From positions 1-64,000 of the forward strand of contig MPNN01000008.1 of the NCBI GenBank assembly GCA_002239045.1: a stretch of DNA of 64,000 nucleotides. The letters are read 5' to 3'. The DNA is from SAR202 cluster bacterium bin127. Lineage in GTDB: Bacteria > Chloroflexota > Dehalococcoidia > Lucifugimonadales > Lucifugimonadaceae. The translations under genes and the position numbers were made by a program. The notes under the pieces were generated by a model. That model was not told the origin of the DNA. It did no database searches and worked only from the letters and a program-made list of their open reading frames with translations. Positions 17,780 to 25,253 of this stretch are shown here, piece after piece. The first letter of the stretch is position 1; each line of letters opens with the position of its first letter.

Positions 17780-18847
17780 TCAATAGTGTGCGTTGCGAAC
17801 GATTTCGAAATCTAGTGATCGACCGTCCGGGGATCTCATGACGCCTACGAAGTCGATTCGCCAATCGACGATTTTAGAGCCAACTTCGGATGCTAGATAA
17901 GCGAGGGCGACGTTCTCGATGCGGTGGAGTTTGGCGGGGGTTAGAGCTTCAATAGGCCGACCGAACTTTGTCGAGCTTCGTCCCTTGACCTCTACGAATA
18001 CCCACTCTGCTCCGATCTTGGCAATGATGTCGACCTCGCCGTGTCGGGTTTTGTAGTTGCGATCGATAATCCGGTAGCCGAGTTGACGGAGGTGATTGGC
18101 GGCCGCCTCTTCCGCGTTTAGACCTAGGCCTTTCGGGAGATTCATTTCGCCTCGACTCGCAATGTTTGAGGCGGATGTTGCAGATAGGACTGCCCAAGAC
18201 TTGTCAGCGATTAGTTGTGCTATAGGTTTGAAGGCGCGACGGTGCACCGGACTTGGGCCGAATTTCTGGAGGGCTTCCATATGTGCGACAGTGCCGTAGC
18301 CCTTGTGTTGTGCAAAACCGTAGCCGGGGTGTTGCGCTTCTAGATCGTCCGACATGATCCGGTCGCGGGTGACTTTGGCAATGATTGACGCTGCCGCGAT
18401 TGATAGGGACTTGGAATCGCCGCGGATGATTGATTTTGAAGGCGTGGCGATGCCGATGTTGGTGACGGCGTCGATCAGTAAGAAGTCGATCCTCCATCTG
18501 ATTGATCCGATCGCGTCGCGCATGGCGAGTTTTGTCGATGGAACGATGCCAAGTTCGTCGATGCGGTCGGCAGGCACGACGCCCACGCCGTGCGCACTCG
18601 CGTAGTTGCGAATTACGTCGAACGCGCGCTCACGTTGGCCGGCAGTCAGTTTCTTCGAATCGTCGATGAGCTCAATGTGTTCTTGTGACATGTCGGCTGG
18701 CAGCACGACGGCAGCGGCGACGACCGGCCCGGCGAGTGCGCCGCGGCCGGCTTCGTCAATCCCGGCGATTACCCGATATCCGGATCGTCGGCAATCCATC
18801 TCGAACGCGAACGTAGGGCCTGTTTCCCTTTTTTGCGCCGTTTGCAT
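17780..18847 (-). CDS. rnhB: Fusion of ribonuclease HII and YraN/UPF0102 nuclease-like domain
   Basis: 355 residues with two complete domains. Residues about 25-210 are RNase HII, which cleaves the RNA strand of RNA-DNA hybrids and excises ribonucleotides: GIDEAGRGALAGP (29-41) carries the DE catalytic pair, with SKKL, LLIDA and GDSKSLSIAAASIIAKVTRD following. Residues about 238-350 are UPF0102 (YraN): LGLNAEEAAANHLRQLGYRI, HGEVDII and VFVEVKGR, the EVD...EVK restriction-endonuclease-like core. The two genes are usually separate neighbours; here they form one frame with a linker around 215-238. The joint product suggests both act on the same nucleic-acid substrate. The ATG at 18847 opens the frame. 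Confidence 0.95.
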   Translation of the reverse strand: MQTAQKRETGPTFAFEMDCRRSGYRVIAGIDEAGRGALAGPVVAAAVVLPADMSQEHIELIDDSKKLTAGQRERAFDVIRNYASAHGVGVVPADRIDELGIVPSTKLAMRDAIGSIRWRIDFLLIDAVTNIGIATPSKSIIRGDSKSLSIAAASIIAKVTRDRIMSDDLEAQHPGYGFAQHKGYGTVAHMEALQKFGPSPVHRRAFKPIAQLIADKSWAVLSATSASNIASRGEMNLPKGLGLNAEEAAANHLRQLGYRIIDRNYKTRHGEVDIIAKIGAEWVFVEVKGRSSTKFGRPIEALTPAKLHRIENVALAYLASEVGSKIVDWRIDFVGVMRSPDGRSLDFEIVRNAHY

Positions 18848-18902
18848 GACGCGTTCAGGATACGCTAACCGTGCGATTGGTTCGAGTTCGATTGGCGAAC
18901 GA

Positions 18903-20090
18903 TTAAGCCGCGATGGCTAGATCAGTCTCAGTTGAGGCTTCGGAAAGCGGAGATTCGAGTTCAATGAAGCCGCCGCCTAAGACGCGATCGCCTTGGTAGA
19001 AGACGATGGCTTGGCCAGGAGTACAAGCTCGCATCGGCTTCGAGAATTTGACTTTCCCAATTTCAGGGGTGATCATCTCCACCGTTGCCGCTTCTTCGGG
19101 ACTGCGATATCGGATCTTGACCGTTACATTTCTGTCGACCGGTGGCGCACCGTCGATCCAGTTGACCGCCGAAGCGTACACCTCGTCGCGCAGCAGTCCG
19201 TCGACGGAACCGACGGTCACTTTGCCAGATTTCGAATTGATCGACGTTACGTAGATCGGCCGCTTGGAACCGCCCATCATCGGCAAACCCTTCCGCTGGC
19301 CGATCGTGAATTGATGGATTCCATCGTGCTCAGCCAATACGTTGTCGTCAGCGTCCACGACTACACCCGGCTTGGGATCATCCAACCGTTCCAGCACGAA
19401 TTCGCGATACGTTCCGGTCGGAATAAAGCAGATGTCCTGTGAATCCGGCTTGTCCGCAACCGGTAAACCCTCGGTACGGGCGATCTCGCGAATCTCGTCT
19501 TTGGTGTAACCGCCGATCGGGAATGCCAATCGCTGCAGCTGATCTTGGCGCAGGTTGTAGAGCACATACGCCTGATCTTTCATCACATCCGCGCCGCGCA
19601 AAAGCGACCTAGTGCCGTCGGCTTCGGAGCGAATACGGGCGTAATGCCCGGTGGCGACGACATCGGCTTCCATCAACTCGGCGCGTTCCATCAAGAAGCT
19701 GAACTTCAGACGGTCGTTGCAAGCCAAGCAAGGGTGGGGAGTCCGGCCTTGACGGTACTCGCCAACGAAGTAATCGATGACGTGCTCTTGGAACTCCTTT
19801 TCGAAGTTCATGTAGTAATGCTTGGCACCGATGATTCGACATGTATCGCGGGCGTCTTCAACGTCTTCGAGCGAACAGCACGATTTCGAGAGTTTCGCTG
19901 CTCCCTCAAATGGCGCGTTGAAGAGACGCATCGTGACACCGATAACGTCGTAACCTTCCTTCGCCAACAATGCCGCAGCTACGGATGAGTCGACTCCTCC
20001 ACTCATGGCCACGAGCGCGCGCTTCTTTGTTTTCATCATCAGAAATGCCTGAGAACCGCCAACCAAACCGCGGTCGGCAGGACCGTTCAT
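18903..20090 (-). CDS. mnmA: tRNA-uridine 2-sulfurtransferase MnmA
   Basis: Puts the 2-thio group on wobble U34 of tRNA Lys/Glu/Gln. The ATP-pyrophosphatase motif ALVAMSGGVDSSVAAALL is at the N-terminus; the catalytic cysteines are in HPCLACNDRLKF and in DSQDICFIP, both intact. The C-terminal beta-barrel (RACTPGQAIVFYQGDRVLGGG) is complete. The frame's ATG at 20090 has an AGGAGG about 19 bases upstream; the conserved start of the family (MKTKKRALVAMSGG) begins at 20039 or 20036, so the first 17-18 residues may not be translated. Divergent from rsfS. Confidence 0.96.
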   Translation of the reverse strand: MNGPADRGLVGGSQAFLMMKTKKRALVAMSGGVDSSVAAALLAKEGYDVIGVTMRLFNAPFEGAAKLSKSCCSLEDVEDARDTCRIIGAKHYYMNFEKEFQEHVIDYFVGEYRQGRTPHPCLACNDRLKFSFLMERAELMEADVVATGHYARIRSEADGTRSLLRGADVMKDQAYVLYNLRQDQLQRLAFPIGGYTKDEIREIARTEGLPVADKPDSQDICFIPTGTYREFVLERLDDPKPGVVVDADDNVLAEHDGIHQFTIGQRKGLPMMGGSKRPIYVTSINSKSGKVTVGSVDGLLRDEVYASAVNWIDGAPPVDRNVTVKIRYRSPEEAATVEMITPEIGKVKFSKPMRACTPGQAIVFYQGDRVLGGGFIELESPLSEASTETDLAIAA

Positions 20091-20188
20091 CGTTTTAGAA
20101 CGGGCTTCACCTCCTATTCAGGATAAAACCAAGGCCCTCGCTGCCGTCGTTGATCAAAGTACTGGTGTATGCTCGATCACCTACCGGA

Positions 20189-20194
20189 TATAAT
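20189..20194 (+). promoter_or_regulatory. -10 box of rsfS, placed for a near-leaderless mRNA
   Basis: TATAAT lies ten bases before the rsfS ATG (20205). Normal initiation 6-9 bases past the box would leave a leader of at most a few bases, and no Shine-Dalgarno is visible. Confidence 0.45.
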
Positions 20195-20204
20195 CGCAAT
20201 CAAC

Positions 20205-20582
20205 ATGACGACATCCACGACCGAAACGAACGTCAAACTTCCAATCGAAGAAATCGCACGTGCGGCTCTCGAAGAAGCCTCGGCCAATCTCGGCGCTGAC
20301 GTCGTTCTGCTCGACACTCGAAATGTTAGCGATTTCACCGATTTCTTCGTGATTGCGAGCGGTGAGACCGAGCGCCACATCGACATGATGGCCGGACGCA
20401 TCGAACGCCGCGTACGTGAACTCGGCATGCGCCGAAATCATCGCGAAGGTTCTGGATCCGGCGGCTGGTTACTAATCGACTTCCCCGGTTTTATCGTGCA
20501 CCTCTTCAACCGTGAAACTCGTGCGTTCTACGACCTTGAAGAGCTTTGGTCGCAAGCGAACGAAGTGGTCCGCATCCAGTAG
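20205..20582 (+). CDS. rsfS: Ribosomal silencing factor RsfS
   Basis: 125 residues from the ATG at 20205. The RsfS/YbeB/Iojap fold is clear: LLDTRNVSDFTDFFVIASG, RHIDMMAGRIERRVREL, REGSGSGGWLLIDFPGFIVHLFN and FYDLEELW. It binds ribosomal protein uL14 on the large subunit and blocks subunit joining during starvation. An upstream in-frame codon at 20169 would add residues upstream of and across the TATAAT box and is unlikely to be used. Divergent from mnmA; convergent with ndk, nine bases away. The usual partner nadD is not here. Confidence 0.95.
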   Translation: MTTSTTETNVKLPIEEIARAALEEASANLGADVVLLDTRNVSDFTDFFVIASGETERHIDMMAGRIERRVRELGMRRNHREGSGSGGWLLIDFPGFIVHLFNRETRAFYDLEELWSQANEVVRIQ

Positions 20583-20591
20583 TCGGGTGGA

Positions 20592-21056
20592 TCAGCCTTC
20601 GTCCGAGGCGATCCAGACATCGTTCGATCTTGGATAGTCGATCAACTCTTCGTCGCTGAAGAAGAGACCGACTTCTCGGGCGGCATCGCCCTCATTCGCC
20701 GACCCGTGCACCAAGTTTCGACTGATCTCGACCCCGAAATCTCCGCGAATCGTACCGGGAGGCGCATCGCTCGGGTTCGTCGCGCCCATAAGCTTACGCG
20801 TGATCGCGATCGCGTCTGGTCCTTCCAAGCACAAGGCGACAACTGGTGCAGAGGTAATGTAGTCAACCAAACCCGCATAAAACGGTTTGCCTTCGTGTTC
20901 TGCGTAGTGTCGCTGGGCCAACGTGTCACTGACATGCATGAGCTTCATCCCTACGATCTTCATCCCTGTGGCTTCAAACTTGCCAATAATCGTGCCAACC
21001 AGTCCGCGTTGCACGCCGTCCGGCTTGACCAAGACCAGTGTTCGCTCTAAATCCAT
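20592..21056 (-). CDS. ndk: Nucleoside-diphosphate kinase
   Basis: 154 residues, slightly longer than the usual 135-145. It moves the gamma phosphate from NTP to NDP through a phospho-histidine. Visible motifs: the N-terminal ERTLVLVKPDGVQRGLVG, the nucleotide-binding YAEHEGKPFYAGLV, and the active-site RNLVHGSANEGDA, whose His is the phosphorylated residue. Usual enzymes read HGSDS; here it is HGSAN, a tolerated change in this loop. The start ATG at 21056 fits the family N-terminus. Single-gene unit ahead of an 89-bp gap. Confidence 0.96.
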   Translation of the reverse strand: MDLERTLVLVKPDGVQRGLVGTIIGKFEATGMKIVGMKLMHVSDTLAQRHYAEHEGKPFYAGLVDYITSAPVVALCLEGPDAIAITRKLMGATNPSDAPPGTIRGDFGVEISRNLVHGSANEGDAAREVGLFFSDEELIDYPRSNDVWIASDEG

Positions 21057-21145
21057 ATTGCTCGCGCCCTCAACGCATTACTAGTGGCGGGTAATTCGAT
21101 ACGCCAAACAACAATTGTGCACAACCATCGGTTGGACGATGCGGC

Positions 21146-21802
21146 TTACGCCCGTTTGGGAGCCGTAATCGTAGGAGGACGGGAGTAGATCGGTTCGACC
21201 AGTCCATCAGACGCTGATCCTAGCTCGATCCGTTCCAAAGCGATGCTGAGCAAGTTTTCGGGCGGACGAACGACTTCAGTGTCGGCTTTCGGACTTGCTT
21301 CCGTTGTCGGAATAGCACCCTCGCCACAAATCAACGTTTGTGAATCTTCTAAACGTTCCTTAACTTCATCAGATCCACAAATGCCGGTTTCGAACTGATC
21401 GCCCAACGCCGAGAACGGCGCTTCGAAGACACCATACGAAATCTGATTGCGACCGATCGGTATCAACGACACGATCCGCATTCCTTCCAATCTTCGATGC
21501 GGATAGGCTTGTATCAGATGCGTCGGGATGCCGAGTAGACGGGTTTGACGCGGCGCGACTAGTCCGTTCGCGGTTGCAATCCCGACTCTGACCGCGCTGA
21601 AACCTCCTGGTCCCAAGCTCACCGCCACAGCATCGATTTCATCCGCCTCGACCGCGCCCGCTTGCAACAACCGCGTTACCACCGGCATCACTTCACGACC
21701 GTGATTGTGCCGTGACTGCCAAGTTTCGTTCGTCACAACACCGTTGACGCTTAACCCCACGCCAGCGAAGCTAGTCGACGTATCGATACCGAGTATGATC
21801 AT
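21146..21802 (-). CDS. tsaB: tRNA threonylcarbamoyl-adenosine complex subunit TsaB
   Basis: 218 residues from the ATG at 21802, which overlaps the tsaE stop as ATGA and has GGTGGAG upstream. The ASKHA-fold N-terminus MIILGIDTSTSFAGVGL and the segment VAVSLGPGGFSAVRVGIATA are diagnostic. TsaB is the non-catalytic dimer partner that holds TsaD and TsaE during formation of t6A37. A longer frame from 21853 would overlap tsaE by 54 bases and is not needed. The C-terminal third is less conserved, as usual. TsaD and TsaC are not in the window. Confidence 0.94.
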   Translation of the reverse strand: MIILGIDTSTSFAGVGLSVNGVVTNETWQSRHNHGREVMPVVTRLLQAGAVEADEIDAVAVSLGPGGFSAVRVGIATANGLVAPRQTRLLGIPTHLIQAYPHRRLEGMRIVSLIPIGRNQISYGVFEAPFSALGDQFETGICGSDEVKERLEDSQTLICGEGAIPTTEASPKADTEVVRPPENLLSIALERIELGSASDGLVEPIYSRPPTITAPKRA

Positions 21803-22284
21803 TGCTCCACCATCATCGCGATTGAATTCGCGAAACGGTCCAACAACGCACACGAATTAGGGCCAGACCCATCCATCGAAATCACCCGGTTGTCCGTCTT
21901 CGAATCTGGATTAATTCGGACTTCAAGCGCGTCATCTGGCAGAACGCCCTCGGCGTTCTCTGGCCATTCGACGACCAACGCTCCCCGGTCCAATGTCTCA
22001 TCCAACGCCAAATCATAAACATCTGCTGCGCCTGTGATGCGATATAGGTCGCAATGGAAGATTCGCACCTGACCCGGATACTCGGCGAGGATAATGAACG
22101 TCGGACTCCGCGCCGAAACCTCGCATTCTGCACCCAACGCAATCCCGCGAGTCATACATGTCTTTCCCGCCCCCATCTCGCCATGGAGCAGCACGACGTC
22201 ACCGGCGCGAATCTCACTCCCGAGCGCACGGCCTATCGCGACCGTACGATCCTCGGTTTCACTTACGATTCGAAGCTCACTCAT
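21799..22284 (-). CDS. tsaE: tRNA threonylcarbamoyl-adenosine complex ATPase TsaE
   Basis: 161 residues. Walker A is GEMGAGKT; the family segment SPTFIILAEYP and HCDLYRITGAADVYDLALDE follow, then VVEWPENAEG. TsaE hydrolyses ATP to reset the TsaB-TsaD complex. The start ATG at 22284 overlaps the thiL stop as ATGA, and the stop overlaps tsaB as ATGA, so thiL-tsaE-tsaB are translationally coupled. The thiL-tsaE-tsaB order recurs in other bacteria. Confidence 0.95.
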   Translation of the reverse strand: MSELRIVSETEDRTVAIGRALGSEIRAGDVVLLHGEMGAGKTCMTRGIALGAECEVSARSPTFIILAEYPGQVRIFHCDLYRITGAADVYDLALDETLDRGALVVEWPENAEGVLPDDALEVRINPDSKTDNRVISMDGSGPNSCALLDRFANSIAMMVEQ

Positions 22285-23324
22285 CTCGCGAAGTGGTCCC
22301 ATCCCTTCGAACCGAATTCAATACGACGCCCGGTCTGATCCAAAACCGTCACCTCACTTTGAGCGTTCTTTTTCCCAACAATTTCGCCGATGACACCGTA
22401 ATCACCTGATCTGAAATCCGGTTGGGCCGCGTTGACTTGCGCGATCGCGTCGGCGTCGCCGATGTAGAGGATCTCGTAGTCTTCACCGCCGGTCAAAGCC
22501 AACTCTCGAGCTCGATGTGGAACGACGTTAAGCAACTCTGCGGCAACTGGCACACGGTCCGCGTTGATCACTGCGTCTACTTCGCTAGCGACGCAGATTC
22601 GCTCGAGATCGATCAACAATCCGTCGCTCACGTCCATCGCGCATTCGATCCCGGAACCAACCAATGCCGGTACTAGGTCAACCCGCGGACTGGGACGGAA
22701 ATGAGCGTCTAGAAGATGCTGTTCATCATCGGACACTGTCGATTGCCCACCGGAAGTGAGACGTTGATTTAAGACTGCCAAGCCGCCTGCCGACGCTCCC
22801 ATCGCGCCGGTAACCGCGATCAACTGACTGGGTCGCGCGGCAGTTCGCGTCAGCACTTGACCGACTTCGGAAAGTCGCCCGGTTAAAGATACGCTGAGCA
22901 TGATGACGTCTGAGGAAACCGTATCGCCTCCCACTAGACGCCCTCCATAGCGGTCCAACGCATCGATGACACCGGACATAACTTCGTCCAAGTCACCAAC
23001 CCGTGTCGTTGCCGGAATAGCCAATGTTAGAACCGCATGTTGAGGAATTGCACCCATCGCGGCGATGTCGCTCTGATTCGACACGATACATTTCCATCCG
23101 ATGTCGTACCAAGACATCGACGACGAAAGAAAATGGACGCCGTCCACCATCGCGTCGGCCGTCAATACAATGTGCTTGGCATCGAAACGCAATACGGCTG
23201 CGTCATCGCCAACCCCGACTTCGTCTCCCTCCACCGCCGCTCCATCGAGGACCCGCTGCTTGATCATATCGACTAGATCCGATTCGCTAATCGGCGCTTG
23301 GGCAGATCGCTCTTCAGATGGCAT
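22281..23324 (-). CDS. thiL: Thiamine-monophosphate kinase
   Basis: 347 residues, normal length. It phosphorylates thiamine monophosphate to the active cofactor thiamine diphosphate. PurM-like features: GVGDDAAVL near residue 38, TADAMVDGVHF, GGRLVGGDTVSSD, AMDVSDGLLIDLERIC and LTGGEDYEILY. It is the first gene of the thiL-tsaE-tsaB operon, linking the last thiamine step with tRNA t6A formation; thiE lies 1 kb away on the other strand. The ATG lies seven bases from a perfect -10 box, so the operon mRNA may be leaderless. Confidence 0.97.
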   Translation of the reverse strand: MPSEERSAQAPISESDLVDMIKQRVLDGAAVEGDEVGVGDDAAVLRFDAKHIVLTADAMVDGVHFLSSSMSWYDIGWKCIVSNQSDIAAMGAIPQHAVLTLAIPATTRVGDLDEVMSGVIDALDRYGGRLVGGDTVSSDVIMLSVSLTGRLSEVGQVLTRTAARPSQLIAVTGAMGASAGGLAVLNQRLTSGGQSTVSDDEQHLLDAHFRPSPRVDLVPALVGSGIECAMDVSDGLLIDLERICVASEVDAVINADRVPVAAELLNVVPHRARELALTGGEDYEILYIGDADAIAQVNAAQPDFRSGDYGVIGEIVGKKNAQSEVTVLDQTGRRIEFGSKGWDHFAR

Positions 23325-23331
23325 ATGACCG

Positions 23332-23337
23332 ATTATA
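23332..23337 (-). promoter_or_regulatory. -10 box of the thiL operon, leaderless geometry
   Basis: On the minus strand a TATAAT ends seven bases before the thiL ATG. Transcription would begin at or next to the start codon. No Shine-Dalgarno is present. Confidence 0.45.
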
Positions 23338-23380
23338 TTTGGGGTAATCCCACGGCTCGAACGGCATTTTGAACTCGAAT

Positions 23381-24133
23381 ATGTCCCGCGTCCTCCTGCT
23401 CTCCGACATTCATGCCAATCTGCCAGCTCTCGAGGCAGTCATTGACGACGCCGACAAACGATGCCAGTTCGACGAGGTCTGGGTTCTTGGCGACAGCGTG
23501 GGTTATGGCGCGCAACCCAACGAGGTCGTTGAACGCTTGCGAACTTTGCCCGGTCTCGCGATCGTCAAGGGCAACCACGAAGCCGCCGCGCTCGGCGAGA
23601 TCTCGATCGATAGCTTCAACCCTTCAGCCGCGGCGGCCGCGGCGTGGACAGTAGACGCGCTCTCGTCAGATGTACGAGATTTCCTGTCCAAATTGCCGTT
23701 GGTGACCTCGAGTTCGGGGGTCACACTCTGCCACGGCACACCGCGTAACCCAATCTGGGAATACTTATTCACGTCGCAGACCGCCGATCTAAACCTCGAC
23801 CATTTCGACACTGCCGGTTGCGTTCATGGCCACACGCACATTCCATCGGTCTTCGGTCGAGACGCCGCTGGGAATTGGCACATCAATCAAGCGCGCGATG
23901 CCGACGCCTTCCAACTCGAGTTCACGCGTTGGTTCGTCAATCCGGGTAGCGTCGGGCAACCGCGCGACGGCGACGCTAGAGCTTCATACGCATTCCTCTC
24001 CATTCCCGAAGACTGGAACACGCCGAGAATCCAATTCCGCCGCGTCGAATACGATGTTGCGGCAGCCCAAGACCTCATCCTCGCCTCCGATTTGCCATCC
24101 ACGTTGGCTTACAGGCTTTCAATAGGACGTTGA
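23381..24133 (+). CDS. Metallophosphoesterase (YfcE/ApaH-like)
   Basis: 250 residues from the ATG at 23381. All five calcineurin-type metal blocks are visible: LLSDIHANLPAL, VLGDSVGYG, VKGNHEAA, TLCHGTPRN and VHGHTHIPSV, then VNPGSVGQPRDGD. This set defines a dinuclear metal phosphatase or phosphodiesterase of the 'metallophosphoesterase family protein' group; the substrate is not predictable. It is divergent from thiL and followed after 71 bases by a tautomerase gene. Confidence 0.93.
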   Translation: MSRVLLLSDIHANLPALEAVIDDADKRCQFDEVWVLGDSVGYGAQPNEVVERLRTLPGLAIVKGNHEAAALGEISIDSFNPSAAAAAAWTVDALSSDVRDFLSKLPLVTSSSGVTLCHGTPRNPIWEYLFTSQTADLNLDHFDTAGCVHGHTHIPSVFGRDAAGNWHINQARDADAFQLEFTRWFVNPGSVGQPRDGDARASYAFLSIPEDWNTPRIQFRRVEYDVAAAQDLILASDLPSTLAYRLSIGR

Positions 24134-24204
24134 GTACGGGCCAATCGAAACTTGCCCGTTATAATTCAGCGACGAATCCAACCACTCAGGAGATCGACGA
24201 AAAC

Positions 24205-24390
24205 ATGCCCGTAGTCCACATTCACATGTTCGAAGGCCGCACCGATGAACAGAAATCGGCGATCGTAAAAGGCGTGACTAAAACCATTTCTGAGGTCGCT
24301 GGTATCCCTGACTCTGCGACCACCGTCGTAATCCACGACACCAAGCGATCCGATTGGGCGCAAGGCGGCGTGTTGGCCTCAGAGGCCTAG
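24205..24390 (+). CDS. 4-oxalocrotonate tautomerase-family enzyme
   Basis: 61 residues, the exact size of the 4-OT family. The second residue is Pro (MPVVHIHMFEGR); after removal of Met it becomes the catalytic N-terminal proline. Conserved downstream pattern: EQKSAIVKGVTKTISEV and TTVVIHDTKRSDWAQGG. The ATG at 24205 is preceded by CAGGAGA. An upstream extension from 24130 would bury the proline and is rejected. The genuine pathway is unknown; these enzymes isomerise enol/keto acids or act promiscuously as dehalogenases. It is followed closely by thiE, possibly in one transcript. Confidence 0.93.
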   Translation: MPVVHIHMFEGRTDEQKSAIVKGVTKTISEVAGIPDSATTVVIHDTKRSDWAQGGVLASEA

Positions 24391-24403
24391 TCCAACCAGC
24401 ACC

Positions 24404-25060
24404 GTGGAACCCCGTCCAGCCGCCTCCAAGATCGTCGGCGGAATATACGTGATCGTGGACCCTGACCACTGCGCTAGTCAAGACATATTCGACGTCGCTG
24501 AAGCGACGGCCTCCGCAGGCGCTTCGGTCATCCAACTACGGCACAAGCACGCACCAGAAGAAATCGTTGCACACGAAGCCCGAACCATCGCTCAGATTTG
24601 CCGCGCTAACGACACGTTGTTCATCGTCAATGACGCTCCCGAAATCGCAGCCGAAGTCGGTGCAGACGGTGTGCACGTCGGACAGGGTGACCTGTCCATC
24701 GCCGAATGCCGAACCATCCTCCTGCCCCATCAGATCGTTGGGAAATCCAATGCCCTCCTCGATGAAGCCATCACATCGTTCGAGGAAGGCGCCGACTACA
24801 TCGCGGTCGGCTCAATCTACACCACCACGACGAAATCCGATACCAGCCCGGCAGGGCTTTCTACGCTCCGCGCCGTCGCTGATCGGGTAACCGCCCCAAT
24901 CGTCGCCATCGGCGGCATAAAAGCGTCCAACATCGAAGCCGTCGCAAAAGCCGGAGCCGACAGCGCCTGCGTCGCCACCGCCGTCACGCTCGCAGATGAT
25001 CCCGCCGCAGCCACGCAAGAACTGGTAGAACGTTTTGCTGATGCGCGGATATCGAGCTGA
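24404..25060 (+). CDS. thiE: Thiamine-phosphate synthase
   Basis: 218 residues from a GTG. TIM-barrel enzyme joining HMP-PP with the thiazole phosphate to give thiamine monophosphate, the substrate of ThiL. Signatures: GIYVIVDPD, VIQLRHKHA, FIVNDAPEIAAEVGADGVHVGQGDL, GSIYTTTTKSDT and the C-terminal phosphate loop VAIGGIKASNI. The gene starts 13 bases after the tautomerase stop. No TPP riboswitch is visible upstream. An inverted repeat at roughly 25168-25210 lies between thiE and hppA. Confidence 0.96.
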   Translation: MEPRPAASKIVGGIYVIVDPDHCASQDIFDVAEATASAGASVIQLRHKHAPEEIVAHEARTIAQICRANDTLFIVNDAPEIAAEVGADGVHVGQGDLSIAECRTILLPHQIVGKSNALLDEAITSFEEGADYIAVGSIYTTTTKSDTSPAGLSTLRAVADRVTAPIVAIGGIKASNIEAVAKAGADSACVATAVTLADDPAAATQELVERFADARISS

Positions 25061-25253
25061 CCGAATCCGACACAATTTCCCAACCATTCTTCGACCGCTC
25101 CGGCAGCTGACGGGCCGACCCTGAACTCAGTACCTACCACCAATCGATTCGCTTAGAATCGTAACTTGGGCGTCTCGGCATTGGCTGTTGACGGATCGCC
25201 GAGCGTCCAGTATCGAATTCCGTCGTGCGGCGTTAGTAAGGACGCGTGATTAA

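Noticed and set aside
24391-25253. TPP riboswitch near thiE, or cobalamin riboswitch near cobT
   Set aside because: The leaders of thiE (13 bases) and cobT (87 bases to the divergent gene) are too short and show no THI-box or B12-box.
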